Shown: positions 1 through 9,398, numbered from the stretch's first letter. The stretch: DNA of 64,000 nucleotides from CAYREX01 sp964423505 (GCA_964423505.1 CAYREX010000005.1:62001-126000), one strand, 5' to 3'. The notes: generated from the letters alone by a model not told the origin. Translations and numbers: made by a program.

Positions 1-435
1 CTCGAGCCTCCGATGCGGGTCGACGTCGGCGCCGTGTACGTACCGGGCAACCAGCTCATGTCCAGGTTCGTCGCCGGTTTCCACTGGAGCAGCGACGGAG
101 GCATGGAGAACGAGGGAGAGAGCCTCGGCCTGCAGAACGCCTGGGGGGTGAACGCCGGCGTGGAGAACACCATACCGGGCGGTCCCCTGACCAGGTTCGG
201 CTTCAGCTACCGCCGCTCCCCGCTGGCCGACGACCTTGACGAGATGGGCTTCACCGCCGGGATGGGGTTCATGGCCGGCTGCTGGAACATAGACGCCGCT
301 CTGGGGTTCTTCCCCTCGAGATGGAACCAGGTCGATGTCCAGGGGCTGCCGTCCTTCCCCTCCGGGGACAGCCTCATAGTGGAGGAGAGCGAGACGAGGC
401 TGGTCCTCTCGGTTGGCAGGACGTTCGGCCTATAG
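1..435 (+). CDS. C-terminal part of a probable outer-membrane beta-barrel protein (5' end outside window)
   Basis: The reading frame is open from base 1 and ends with TAG at 433-435, so the start lies upstream of the window. The visible ~144 residues alternate polar and hydrophobic/aromatic residues with many Gly and Trp, as in amphipathic beta-strands, and the last residues (TRLVLSVGRTFGL) form a typical final outer-membrane strand. There is no catalytic motif. I infer a beta-barrel or barrel-like protein of the outer membrane; the family cannot be named from this fragment. An internal ATG at 13 is a less likely start because the frame continues upstream of it. Confidence 0.55.
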   Translation, partial: LEPPMRVDVGAVYVPGNQLMSRFVAGFHWSSDGGMENEGESLGLQNAWGVNAGVENTIPGGPLTRFGFSYRRSPLADDLDEMGFTAGMGFMAGCWNIDAALGFFPSRWNQVDVQGLPSFPSGDSLIVEESETRLVLSVGRTFGL

Positions 436-457
436 GCAAAGGAGACAGGAGGCGGCC

Positions 458-2080
458 GTGAGACGACTCGTACCGGTCCTGCTGCTGGCTGCGGCGCTAC
501 CCGCCCTGTGCGGGACCGTATACCTCAATATATTGCATACCAATGACATACATGGAGGCATTGTCCCCAGGGAGGCCAGCTTCCTCAACCCGGACTTCCC
601 ACCGATGATAGGCGGCGGCGCCCACATCTACCGGTACGCCGAGGAGGTCAGGGCCGAGTGCGAGGAGAACGGGGAGTACTGCCTGCTGCTCGACGCCGGC
701 GACATCTACCAGGGGACCCCCACCGGCAACTACGAGACCGGAGACTGCGTGGTAGAGTGGATGAACGCCGCAGGCTACGACATGATGACCCTGGGCAACC
801 ACGACTTCGACGACGGCGTCGAGAACGCGCTGGACCTCTGCTGGCAGTCGGAGTTCCCGGTGGTATGCGCCAACTTCGTGAACGCCGAGACCGGTGAGAT
901 ACCCGAGCCCGTAGAGCCCTACCTCATCATGGACTTCGGAGGGGTGGACGTCGCCTTCATAGGGATGACCACCACCGACACCTACGGCCTGGTGACACCG
1001 GAGCTGCTGGGCGACTACGTCTTCCTCAACGAGGTGGAGACCACCGAGCGCTACATCGAGGAGGTCCGGGAGCAGGGGGCGGAGGTCGTCATCCTCCTCT
1101 CCCACATCGGGCAGCCGGGCGACCCCGACCGCTACCTCGAGCGGGTCTACGAGGCGTGGGAGGAGGGGGAGGAGTACACGAAGGACTTCTCCATGAACCA
1201 TGCGGAGCTCTCCACGGTGGTCCCGGGCATCGACCTCATCGTCTCCGGGCACACCCACTACGGGCTCTACGAGCCCTGGGTCAACCCGGTGAACCACACC
1301 ATCGTGGTGCAGGGCTACGCCAACGGCACCGGCATAGGCCACATCAGGCTCGCCATAGACACCGAGACCGGCGAGGTGACCGGTTGGGACCTCCCGGCCG
1401 GTGAGGAGTACGTCAGCCTCCTCCACGACCAGTTCTGGCCCGACCCGGAGATGGCCGAGATGATAGAGTCGTTCCGGGCGGTGGCCGAGGCCGGGATGGA
1501 CGAGGTGATAGCGGAGGCGGTCGAGCAGATACCCAGGGGCGGCGCCGAGCATCCGCTGGGCAGGCTTGTGGCAGACGCCATGATGTGGGCCACCGACGCC
1601 GACGTGGCGCTGATGAACAGGGGCGGTATAAGGGCCGCCATCCCCAGGGGCCCCATAACCCCCAGGATCGTCTACCAGGCGCTGCCGTTCGAGGAGGACC
1701 TCTACATCCTGGAGGTCACCGGGGCGGAGCTCAAGGAGATACTCGAGGCCGGCATGCAGGGCAGGCGAAGGGACATGGAGATAGGCGGCGTCACCGCCTA
1801 CAGGAACCAGGCCATGCCGGACGGCGAGAAGATAGAGGACATGATGATAGGCGGGGAGCCGATGGACCCGGAGCGGACCTACAGGTTCGTGACCACCGGC
1901 TACCTGGCCCTGGGCAACGTCGGTTACGACGTGATGCTCCAGCACGACAGCGAGCTGGCGGGCGTCACCCTGCTGGACGCAGTGGTCGACTACCTCGGCG
2001 AGCAGGAGGAGCTGGAGGCCGACAACCGGATGAGAATAATCTGGATAGACGAGCCGCGCGGGGAGAGCCCGGAGCAGTGA
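458..2080 (+). CDS. 5'-nucleotidase / 2',3'-cyclic phosphodiesterase, UshA family, exported
   Basis: Exported metallophosphoesterase predicted to hydrolyse nucleotides or related phosphate esters outside the inner membrane. Residues 1-19 are a signal peptide. The dinuclear metal site is visible as HTNDIHGG (27-34), DAGD (79-82), GNHDFDDG (113-120), LLSHIG and SGHTH (263-267). The C-terminal half, with NRGGIRAAIPRG and LPFEEDL, is the 5'-nucleotidase substrate domain. At 540 residues the length is normal for the family. I chose GTG at 458 because AGGAGG at 447-452 sits five bases upstream and the signal peptide then begins directly; an in-frame ATG at 413 overlaps the previous gene and has no such site. 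The exact substrate is unknown. Confidence 0.9.
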   Translation: MRRLVPVLLLAAALPALCGTVYLNILHTNDIHGGIVPREASFLNPDFPPMIGGGAHIYRYAEEVRAECEENGEYCLLLDAGDIYQGTPTGNYETGDCVVEWMNAAGYDMMTLGNHDFDDGVENALDLCWQSEFPVVCANFVNAETGEIPEPVEPYLIMDFGGVDVAFIGMTTTDTYGLVTPELLGDYVFLNEVETTERYIEEVREQGAEVVILLSHIGQPGDPDRYLERVYEAWEEGEEYTKDFSMNHAELSTVVPGIDLIVSGHTHYGLYEPWVNPVNHTIVVQGYANGTGIGHIRLAIDTETGEVTGWDLPAGEEYVSLLHDQFWPDPEMAEMIESFRAVAEAGMDEVIAEAVEQIPRGGAEHPLGRLVADAMMWATDADVALMNRGGIRAAIPRGPITPRIVYQALPFEEDLYILEVTGAELKEILEAGMQGRRRDMEIGGVTAYRNQAMPDGEKIEDMMIGGEPMDPERTYRFVTTGYLALGNVGYDVMLQHDSELAGVTLLDAVVDYLGEQEELEADNRMRIIWIDEPRGESPEQ

Positions 2081-2093
2081 TGCCGGTCCGGTC

Positions 2094-3470
2094 ATGAGGG
2101 TATGCGTACTCGGCGCCGGCCTTGCTGGGCTCGGCGCCGCCGACCTCCTCACCGAGCGTGGGGCGGAGGTCACCGTCCTGGAGAGGGCGGACCGGCCGGG
2201 CGGCCTCGCGGCCACCTTCCGCGAGGGGGGGTTCCACTACGACTGCGGCCCCCACCGCTTCCACACGAAGAGCGACGACGTGCTCGCCATGGTGCGGGAC
2301 CTCCTTCCCGGTGAGCTCCTGGAGCTGGAGCGCCTCTCCAGGATAAGGCTGCTGGACCGCTACTTCGTCTACCCGCTCTCCCTGGGGGACGTCCTGAAGC
2401 GCATGCCGCTCCACAGGGGGGCGGGCATGATAGGCAGCTACGTCGGCGAGCGCCTTCGCAACCTCCTGGCGCCCAGGGAGGAGGCCAGCTTCCAGGGCTG
2501 GGTGGTGAAGCGCTTCGGCCGCAGGCTGTACGACCTCTACTTCGGCCCCTACACCGAGAAGCTCTGGGGTTGTCCGGCCACGGACCTCTCGGCGGACTGG
2601 GCCAGCCAGAGGATAACCGTCCCCGGCCTCTCCGGCCTGGTAAAGGCCACGCTCTTCCCCGGGAGGGAGCGGGTGAGGAGCCTGGTGAGCACCTTCCACT
2701 ACCCCAGGGGAGGCATCGGGCGCATCTCGGAGGCCCTGGCCGAGCGGGTGGAGTCCCGGGGCGGGAGGATCCTCTACCGCACCGCCCCCGCCTCGATAGG
2801 GGGCGGCATCGGCGGATGGAGGCTGGAGGCCGCCGGCGCCACCGTGGAGTGCGACCACATCGTGAACACCATCCCGGTCGACGACTACGTCGCCCTGCTG
2901 GGCGGCCTGCTCCCCGAGAGGGTCCACCGGGCGGCGGCGGAGCTGCGGTTCCGGGCGGTGGTCTTCCTCACGCTCCGCGTGGAGCGGAGGGTCGAGGCCG
3001 GCGACCACTGGATATACACCCCGGAGGAGGAGTACCTGTTCAACCGCCTCTCCATACCGGAGAACTTCGACCCGGACTGCTCCGACGAGGGCTCGCAGGT
3101 GGTCTTCGAGTTCAGCTGCGACAGGGGCGACGACATCTGGGAGGGCAGGGTGGACCTCCGCGAGGAGGCGATAGCCGGAGGGGAGAGGCTCGGGCTCTTC
3201 GGCCGGGATGAGGCGCTGGGGAGCACGGTGAACCGTCAGGCCCACGCCTACCCCATATACCACCGCGGGTACGCCGCACCGGTCGGCCGGGTGCTTGACG
3301 CCCTGCACGAGCTCGCCGGCTCGGTCACCTGCGGCAGGCAGGGCCTATTCAGGTACAACAACATGGACCACTCCCTGGAGATGGGCCGGTACGCCGCGCT
3401 CGAGGTGCTGGGGGAGGGGAACGTGCGGGAGCAGTTCGCCTGGACCTCGGACACCTGGGCGGACGGCTGA
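2094..3470 (+). CDS. FAD-dependent amine-oxidase-fold protein (UDP-galactopyranose mutase / protoporphyrinogen oxidase-like)
   Basis: The N-terminus has a Rossmann dinucleotide motif, GAGLAGLGAADLL at residues 7-19, followed by VLERADRPGG, the usual FAD-binding layout of amine oxidase, phytoene desaturase and UDP-galactopyranose mutase relatives. The GGFHYDCGPHRFH stretch and the internal WGCPATDLSADWA region resemble flavoproteins found in polysaccharide gene sets. Length is 458 residues. It follows the nucleotidase by 13 bases and precedes a DUF2085 protein and a sulfatase-fold lipoprotein, so a surface-glycan role is possible, but no glycosyltransferase is adjacent. The fold is clear; the substrate is not. 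Confidence 0.75.
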   Translation: MRVCVLGAGLAGLGAADLLTERGAEVTVLERADRPGGLAATFREGGFHYDCGPHRFHTKSDDVLAMVRDLLPGELLELERLSRIRLLDRYFVYPLSLGDVLKRMPLHRGAGMIGSYVGERLRNLLAPREEASFQGWVVKRFGRRLYDLYFGPYTEKLWGCPATDLSADWASQRITVPGLSGLVKATLFPGRERVRSLVSTFHYPRGGIGRISEALAERVESRGGRILYRTAPASIGGGIGGWRLEAAGATVECDHIVNTIPVDDYVALLGGLLPERVHRAAAELRFRAVVFLTLRVERRVEAGDHWIYTPEEEYLFNRLSIPENFDPDCSDEGSQVVFEFSCDRGDDIWEGRVDLREEAIAGGERLGLFGRDEALGSTVNRQAHAYPIYHRGYAAPVGRVLDALHELAGSVTCGRQGLFRYNNMDHSLEMGRYAALEVLGEGNVREQFAWTSDTWADG

Positions 3471-3484
3471 CACGGGCAGCCGCG

Positions 3485-3919
3485 TTGCCCCCCCCCGCGC
3501 GAGGCCGCCGGGCGCTGTCGCTGGTCCTGCTCGTCCCCTCTCTCCTCATGCTGGCCGGCTCGCTGGCCGGCCCCCTCGTCCGCCCGGGGGGTGCCTTCGA
3601 TGACGCTCTCTCGCTCACCTGCCACCGCCAGCCCGGGAGGTGCCTGCCGCTGCCGCAGGGGAGGACCGCCCTCTGCGCCAGGTGCACGGCCTTCTGGGGC
3701 GGCGTCGCGGCCGGCGCCCTGCTGCTTCGCAGAAGGCACAGGTCGGTGCCCTTCTGGGTCGGGTTCCCCATGGTGCTGTCGATGATTGCCGACGGAACCA
3801 TCCAGAGGCTCTGCGACTATGAGAGTACGAACGCGATGAGAACCGCAACCGGGCTGGCTGCCGGGCTGGGGGTAACCTTCATCCTTCTCGGCGCCGGCCT
3901 CGCCGGGAGGTCCGGATGA
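3485..3919 (+). CDS. DUF2085 family membrane protein
   Basis: A 144-residue protein with three or four hydrophobic segments and the DUF2085 cysteine signature: CHRQPGRC (Cys46, His47, Cys53) followed by LCARCTAFWGG (Cys64, Cys67). The conserved Cys/His set suggests a bound metal or redox centre facing the membrane, but the family has no established function. The start is TTG at 3485, 14 bases after the flavoprotein; an in-frame ATG at 3549 would remove part of the first membrane segment. The stop overlaps the ATG of the next gene (ATGATGA), so the two are probably translationally coupled. Confidence 0.75.
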   Translation: MPPPARGRRALSLVLLVPSLLMLAGSLAGPLVRPGGAFDDALSLTCHRQPGRCLPLPQGRTALCARCTAFWGGVAAGALLLRRRHRSVPFWVGFPMVLSMIADGTIQRLCDYESTNAMRTATGLAAGLGVTFILLGAGLAGRSG

Positions 3920-5292
3920 TGCAAAGAAGGGGCGCCTCCGCACCCTCCCCCTCCGCCCTGGCGGCCGGGGCGCTGCTCCTCGTCACCATGCTCGCCGCCG
4001 TCTCCTGCGGTCTTCCGGAGGAGCTCCGCGGAAGGCCCAACATCATCCTTGTAAGCATAGACACCCTCAGGGCGGACCACCTGGGATGCTACGGCTACGG
4101 CAGGGACACCTCCCCGACGATGGACAGCCTGGCCGCGGCGGGGACCATGTGGACCAGGTGCATTGCCCAGTCCCCCTGGACCCTCCCATCCCACGCGACC
4201 ATCTGGACCGGCCTCTCCGAGGCGGCCCACCGGAGCAGCTGGTACGAGGGGGAGATGCACGTGCTGGACCCCTCCCTGCCCACCATTGCCACGGTGCTGC
4301 ACGGTAAGGGCTACAGGACCGCCGCCTTCACCAACATCTGCTACCTCAGCGGCATATACGGCTTCGACAGGGGCTTCGACCACTTCGCCTGGGAGGCCAA
4401 CGGCGACGGCATGGCGGCGATAACGGTTCGCGAGGCGTCGAGGTGGCTGGAGGACAACATCGGGAATCCCAGGCCCTTCTTCATGGTCATCCACTTCTAC
4501 GACGTGCATGCCCCGTACAGCCCTCCCTCCCCGTACGACACCGTCTGGACCGAGGACGGGGTCGGCCCGGACAGCGTCGACTGGTGGGACGTCACGGAGG
4601 AGGGGGAGCTGCTGAACCCGGAGGAGCGGGAGAGGCTGGTGGGGCTGTACGACGGCGAGATAAGATGGGTGGACGACCAGATGGGGCACCTGCTCACGGC
4701 CCTGCGGGAGCTGGACCTCGCCGGGAGCACGGTGATCATGGTCACATCGGACCACGGCGAGGAGTTTCTCGACCACGGGTGGATAGGCCACGGCCACACT
4801 CTCTACCAGGAGCAGCTCCACGTCCCGCTCATCATCTCGGGGCCGGGCATACTGGCCGGGGAGGTGAACCACTCGGTGGCGGGCCTCTGGGACATCTTCC
4901 CCACCATAACCGGCCTGCTCGGCTACGGGACGCCGGCCACCGTGGAGGGGACCGACCTGCTCGACGGCGGGCCGGACCCCGGCAGGGCGGTGCCTGCCGG
5001 TGCTCCCGGTCCGGACCGCTACGCCTTCGACGGCTCGGGCGTCCGTGTCTTCGAGCCCCGGGACATGGCGTCGGTCCAGGTGGGCGACGACAAGGTCGTC
5101 TGGGACGTACTGGCCGACAGCACGGTCCAGTACGACCTCCGCCTCGACCCGGACGAGCTGGACCCGCTCCCCCCCGAGCCGGGTATGGTGGAGGCGGTGG
5201 AGAGCTACCATGCCACCCCTCCCCTCTGCGACCCCGCGCCGGTAGAGTCAAACGAGACCGACCAGACGCTGGAGGACCTGGGCTACATCTGA
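3916..5292 (+). CDS. Sulfatase-fold lipoprotein with Thr at the nucleophile position
   Basis: The alkaline phosphatase/sulfatase fold is clear: PNIILVSIDTLRADHLG at 41-57 carries the first metal Asp, and SDHGEEFLDHG lies near the middle. Where true sulfatases have C/S-x-P-x-R, this protein reads T-L-P-S-H (Thr89, Pro91, His93), so it cannot form formylglycine. A Thr nucleophile is known in lipoteichoic acid synthase and phosphoethanolamine transferase relatives of this superfamily, so a phosphodiester or phosphotransfer substrate is more likely than a sulfate ester. The N-terminus ends in AAVSC (Cys31), a plausible lipobox, placing the enzyme outside the inner membrane. Length is 458 residues. 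The substrate is unknown. Confidence 0.8.
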   Translation: MMQRRGASAPSPSALAAGALLLVTMLAAVSCGLPEELRGRPNIILVSIDTLRADHLGCYGYGRDTSPTMDSLAAAGTMWTRCIAQSPWTLPSHATIWTGLSEAAHRSSWYEGEMHVLDPSLPTIATVLHGKGYRTAAFTNICYLSGIYGFDRGFDHFAWEANGDGMAAITVREASRWLEDNIGNPRPFFMVIHFYDVHAPYSPPSPYDTVWTEDGVGPDSVDWWDVTEEGELLNPEERERLVGLYDGEIRWVDDQMGHLLTALRELDLAGSTVIMVTSDHGEEFLDHGWIGHGHTLYQEQLHVPLIISGPGILAGEVNHSVAGLWDIFPTITGLLGYGTPATVEGTDLLDGGPDPGRAVPAGAPGPDRYAFDGSGVRVFEPRDMASVQVGDDKVVWDVLADSTVQYDLRLDPDELDPLPPEPGMVEAVESYHATPPLCDPAPVESNETDQTLEDLGYI

Positions 5293-5347
5293 AGACCCGC
5301 CGCCGCTCCCGGCGGCGCGGAAGGATGCCGGCAGGAGGGATCGACGG

Positions 5348-6763
5348 ATGGGCTTCCCCGAGACCAAGACCAAGATAGTCTGCACTGTCGGCCCCGCCTG
5401 CTCGGACGGGGCCGTCCTGCGTGAGATGATGGCCGCAGGCATGAGCGTGGCCAGGATCAACTTCGCCCACGGCGGACCGGACGAGCACAGGCGGCTGGTC
5501 CGCACCGTCCGCGAGGCAGCCCGGGCAACCGGCTCCTGCGTGGCGGTGCTGGCCGACCTGGGCGGGCCGAAGATACGGGTTGGCAGGCTGCCCGAGGAGC
5601 CGCTGACCCTCGAGCGCGACCGGCTGGTGACGCTGGAGCCCGGCGCCGAAGCCCGCGGTGAGGGAGCCATACCCCTGGACGCCCCCGGGATCGGTGAGCG
5701 GCTCTCCGAGGGGGACTCCGTCTACGTGAACGACGGCCTCGTGCACCTGCTCGTGGAGCGGTCCGAGCCGGGCCGGGTGGTCTGCCGGGTCGTCCAGGGC
5801 GGTCCCATACTCGGCGGGAACGGCGTGAACCTCCCCGGGGTGGACCTGGGCGTGCCGACGATCACGGAGGAGGACAGGGCCTGCCTGCGGCTGGCGGCGG
5901 AGGAGGGGATAGACGCGGTGAGCGTCTCGTTCGTCAGGGGCCCGGACGACATGGAGCTTGCCCGGGAGATAGCCACGGGGTACGGCTACTCCCCCTTCCT
6001 GGTCGCCAAGATAGAGCGGAGGGCCGCCCTCCGGTCGATAGAGGCGATACTGGAGGTGACCGACGGCCTGATGGTGGCCCGGGGCGACCTGGGCGTGGAG
6101 ATACCCATAGAGGAGATAGCGGTGGTGCAGAAGCGCCTGGTCTCCCTGGCCAACCGCGCCGGGGTGCCGGTGATAACGGCCACCCAGATGCTGGAGTCCA
6201 TGGTGGGCAGCCGCAGGCCGACCAGGGCGGAGGCTACCGACGTCGCTAACGCGATAATGGACGGCACCGACTGCGTGATGCTCTCCGAGGAGACGGCGAT
6301 AGGCGGGCACCCGGTCGAGGCGGTTTCGACCATGAGGCGCATAGCGGTCTCCGCCGAGGAGTCGCTCGAGTCATCGGACCGACCTCCTCCGGAGCTCCAC
6401 TACCGGGGGGCGCCCACGAGAAGCGACCTCGTGGCCATGAGCGTGGCCGGCGTCGTCTCCCTTCGCAGGCCGGAGGCCGTGGTCACGCCGACCAGCGGCG
6501 GGACCACCCCGGCCAGGATATCATCCTACCGGCTCCCGGTCTGGACCCTGGCGATGAGCACCTCCGGGGGCACGTGCCGGAGGCTGCAGCTCTGCAGGGG
6601 GGTGCATCCGGTCCAGGTGGAGGACCCGGGCGGCGACTGGCGCGAGGCGGCGTCCGGTTGGCTCCGGGAAGCCGGATGCGGAGAGGGGATCTTCGTGCTG
6701 GCCACCGGCTCCTCGCCGGCGAACGCCGATGCCGTCGACGGAATGCAGATAGTGGACCTCTGA
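5348..6763 (+). CDS. pyk: Pyruvate kinase
   Basis: Converts phosphoenolpyruvate and ADP to pyruvate and ATP in the cytoplasm. The N-terminus KTKIVCTVGPA and ARINFAHG are standard. Lys221 in LVAKIERRAAL is the expected catalytic lysine, followed by MVARGDLGVEIP and the signature TATQMLESM. The C-terminal regulatory domain is present and the length (471) is typical. A strong ribosome site (CAGGAGGGA) precedes the ATG. The gene is separated from the next by a promoter region, so it may end its own transcript. Confidence 0.97.
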   Translation: MGFPETKTKIVCTVGPACSDGAVLREMMAAGMSVARINFAHGGPDEHRRLVRTVREAARATGSCVAVLADLGGPKIRVGRLPEEPLTLERDRLVTLEPGAEARGEGAIPLDAPGIGERLSEGDSVYVNDGLVHLLVERSEPGRVVCRVVQGGPILGGNGVNLPGVDLGVPTITEEDRACLRLAAEEGIDAVSVSFVRGPDDMELAREIATGYGYSPFLVAKIERRAALRSIEAILEVTDGLMVARGDLGVEIPIEEIAVVQKRLVSLANRAGVPVITATQMLESMVGSRRPTRAEATDVANAIMDGTDCVMLSEETAIGGHPVEAVSTMRRIAVSAEESLESSDRPPPELHYRGAPTRSDLVAMSVAGVVSLRRPEAVVTPTSGGTTPARISSYRLPVWTLAMSTSGGTCRRLQLCRGVHPVQVEDPGGDWREAASGWLREAGCGEGIFVLATGSSPANADAVDGMQIVDL

Positions 6764-6798
6764 TCGGCATCCCCGGAATCCCGTCCCTCCGCGCACAG

Positions 6799-6827
6799 TT
6801 GACCGGGCAACCCTGCCGACTTATCTA
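6799..6827 (+). promoter_or_regulatory. Candidate sigma-70 promoter for the DOMON / copper ATPase genes
   Basis: TTGACC at 6799-6804 and TATCTA at 6822-6827 are separated by 17 bases, in an AT-richer pocket between pyk and the DOMON gene. The likely start point is near 6834, about 35 bases before the chosen ATG. Confidence 0.6.
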
Positions 6828-6868
6828 GGTAACTGGTTTATTGGTTGAAAAATCAGGAGAGAGGTAAT

Positions 6869-7405
6869 ATGAAGCACGCACTCGCGCTCCTCGCATTCCT
6901 GCTGCTCGCCCCTGCGACCGCCCACGACGCGGGGGAGGTCACGGTCGAGGTGGACGATGACGGCATGCGGTCGGTCTCCATAGAGGGCTTCGAGCTCTCC
7001 TGGTCGGCGCTCGGCCTGGTCGAGATGACCATGAGCGCGCCGACGACCGGCTGGCTGGCGGTCGGCTTCGGCGGCGGCCCGGCCATGGACGGCTCGGACC
7101 TGGTCATCGCCTACGTCGACGACGACGGAGAGGTGCACGTCAGGGACGACTGGGGCACCGGCCCGGTCTCACACGCGCCCGACACCGAGCTGGGCGGGGC
7201 AATGGACGTCTCCCCGGAGGGCGGCTCGGAGAGCGATGGACGCACCATCGTCTCCTTCACCAGGCCGCAGGACACCGGCGGGGAGCACGACTTCGTCATC
7301 GTGCCCGGCTCCACCGTCAGGTTGCTGGTCGCGTGGGGCAGGGATGGCGCTGACGACTTCGACTCCATGCACGACAGCGCCCATACGGCAATGATAGAGC
7401 TCTGA
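6869..7405 (+). CDS. Exported DOMON-domain protein
   Basis: A 178-residue protein with a signal peptide (residues 1-18, ending around ATAHDA) and a single DOMON domain: GFELSWSALG, TGWLAVGFGGGPAMDGSDLVIAY and a closing strand region VRLLVAWGRDG. DOMON domains bind haem or sugars and serve redox or ligand-sensing roles outside the cytoplasm. The ATG at 6869 has AGGAG at 6855-6859 nine bases upstream; an in-frame TTG at 6845 is weaker. It lies seven bases before a copper-type ATPase, so a part in copper or redox handling is possible but not shown. Confidence 0.75.
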   Translation: MKHALALLAFLLLAPATAHDAGEVTVEVDDDGMRSVSIEGFELSWSALGLVEMTMSAPTTGWLAVGFGGGPAMDGSDLVIAYVDDDGEVHVRDDWGTGPVSHAPDTELGGAMDVSPEGGSESDGRTIVSFTRPQDTGGEHDFVIVPGSTVRLLVAWGRDGADDFDSMHDSAHTAMIEL

Positions 7406-7412
7406 GCCCGGG

Positions 7413-9398
7413 GTGAGCGGCGACGGGGGACGCTCCCACCATGCGATGATGGCCCGGGACTTCCGGCGGAGGTTCTGGGCCTGCCTGGCGGCGTCCGTCC
7501 CGGTTCTGGTCCTCTCCCCGATGATACAGTCCCTCCTCGGCTACTCCCTCGGCTTCCCCGGGGAGAGGATGGCCGTGCTGGTCCTCTCCACCTTCGTCTT
7601 CGCCTACGGCGGATTCCCCTTCATGAAGGGCATGGTCGGGGAGCTGGGCGACCGGAGGCCGGGCATGATGACCCTCATCGCCCTGGCGGTCGGCGTCTCC
7701 TACCTGTACAGCGCCGGCGTCGTGCTCGGTTTGCGGGGAAGGCCCTTCTTCTGGGAGCTGGTCACCCTGATAGACGTGATGCTGCTCGGCCACTGGATAG
7801 AGATGCGCTCGGTCATGGGAGCCTCCGGGGCCCTCGAGGCCCTGGTGGAGGTGATGCCCTCGAAGGCCAGGCGGTTGAGCGGAGAAGGCTCGCAGGAGGA
7901 GGTGCCGGTCAGGGAGCTCGAGCCGGGGGACAGGGTGCTGATCAGACCGGGGGAGAGGGTCCCGGTGGACGGCATAGTCAGGGAGGGCCGGTCGGAGATG
8001 GACCTCTCCATGGTGACCGGCGAGTCCCAGCCGACGCCGGTCGGCGAGTCGGACGAGGTGATAGGCGGGTCGGTGAACGGCAACGGCTCCCTCACCGTGG
8101 AGGTGACCGGCGCCGGGGAGGACTCCTACCTCTCCCGGATGGTCAGGATGGTGGGCGAGGCCCGGGGCAGCAGGTCGAGGGCGCAGGCTCTGGCCGACAG
8201 GGCGGCCTTCTGGCTCACGCTCCTGGCCCTGGCCGCGGGTGCGGCCACGATGGCCGCATGGCTGCTGATCATCGGAAGGGACCTCGCCTTCTCCCTGGAG
8301 CGGACGGTCACCGTCATGGTGATAACCTGTCCCCACGCGCTCGGCCTCGCCGTGCCCCTGGTGATAGCGACGATAACCACCATCTCGGCCAGGAACGGCC
8401 TGCTGGTCCGGGACAGGACCTCGTTCGAGGAGGCCAGGGCCCTGGACACGGTCGTCTTCGACAAGACCGGCACGCTGACCACCGGCGAGCTGACCGTCGC
8501 CGTGGTGGAGCCAACGGGCGACTGGACGGTGGAGGAGCTGCTGGCCCGGGCGGCGGCGGTGGAGTCCCGCTCCGAGCACGGTATAGCCGAGGCCATAACC
8601 GGCGAGGCCTCCGCGAGGGGTCTCGCGGAAGCGCGCGTGGCGGGCTTCGAGGCTCTCCCCGGAAGGGGCGCCAGGGCCGAGGTGGACGGGGAGGATGTCG
8701 CGGTCGGCAACCGGGGCATGCTGGAGGATCAGGACGTGGACCCCGGCGATGGCGCCGGCAGGGCGGAGGAGCTGGCCTCGGAGGGCAGGACCGTCGTCTA
8801 CGTAGTGTCGGGAGGGAGGCTCCAGGGGCTCATAGCGCTTTCGGACACGCTCCGCGAGCGGAGCGCCGAAGCCGTGCTGGCCCTGCGCGAGGCGGGCATC
8901 GGGGTGGCCATGCTGACCGGGGACAACGAGGCCACGGCCAGGGCAGTCGCAGGAGAGCTGGGGATCGAGGAGTGGTACGCCGGTGTGCTGCCGGACGGGA
9001 AGTCCGACCTGGTGCGCAGGCTGCAGTCCGACGGCAGGAGGGTCGCCATGGTCGGCGACGGCATAAACGACGCCCCGGCGCTGGCCGCGGCCGACGTCGG
9101 CATCGCCATAGGAGCCGGCACGGACATAGCCGCCGAGACCGCCGACGTGATACTGGTCGAGAGCGACCCCCGGGGGGTTGCCGACGCTGTCTCCCTCTCC
9201 AGGCTGACCAGGCGCAAGATGGTCCAGAACCTGGCCTGGGCCACCGGATACAACGTGCTGGCAATACCGCTGGCCGCCGGCGTGCTCTACCCGCTCGGGA
9301 TAGTCCTCCCGCCTGCGGTGGGCGCCCTGGTGATGTCTCTCAGCACCGTGATAGTGGCGGTGAACGCCAGGCTGGTCTCCTTCGAGAGGACCGGCTAG
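7413..9398 (+). CDS. copB: Copper/silver P1B-type ATPase, CPH (CopB) subtype
   Basis: Pumps a heavy metal ion out of the cytoplasm using ATP. Visible parts in order: a His-containing N-tail (GGRSHH) with no CxxC metal-binding domain, paired membrane helices, the actuator motif TGES (202-205), the membrane metal site CPH (Cys306-His308), the phosphorylation motif DKTGTLT (Asp350), GDGINDAPAL, and two final helices. CPH in place of CPC is characteristic of CopB-type (P1B-3) pumps, for which Cu2+ or Ag+ export has been reported. The GTG at 7413 is the start that includes the His tail. Length 661 is normal for a pump lacking N-terminal metal-binding domains. Confidence 0.9.
   Translation: MSGDGGRSHHAMMARDFRRRFWACLAASVPVLVLSPMIQSLLGYSLGFPGERMAVLVLSTFVFAYGGFPFMKGMVGELGDRRPGMMTLIALAVGVSYLYSAGVVLGLRGRPFFWELVTLIDVMLLGHWIEMRSVMGASGALEALVEVMPSKARRLSGEGSQEEVPVRELEPGDRVLIRPGERVPVDGIVREGRSEMDLSMVTGESQPTPVGESDEVIGGSVNGNGSLTVEVTGAGEDSYLSRMVRMVGEARGSRSRAQALADRAAFWLTLLALAAGAATMAAWLLIIGRDLAFSLERTVTVMVITCPHALGLAVPLVIATITTISARNGLLVRDRTSFEEARALDTVVFDKTGTLTTGELTVAVVEPTGDWTVEELLARAAAVESRSEHGIAEAITGEASARGLAEARVAGFEALPGRGARAEVDGEDVAVGNRGMLEDQDVDPGDGAGRAEELASEGRTVVYVVSGGRLQGLIALSDTLRERSAEAVLALREAGIGVAMLTGDNEATARAVAGELGIEEWYAGVLPDGKSDLVRRLQSDGRRVAMVGDGINDAPALAAADVGIAIGAGTDIAAETADVILVESDPRGVADAVSLSRLTRRKMVQNLAWATGYNVLAIPLAAGVLYPLGIVLPPAVGALVMSLSTVIVAVNARLVSFERTG

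Noticed and set aside
497..2215. Long minus-strand frame opposite the 5'-nucleotidase
   Set aside because: The + strand has clear metal motifs; the minus frame is low in complexity, His/Val/Leu-rich and matches nothing, a common effect in GC-rich DNA.
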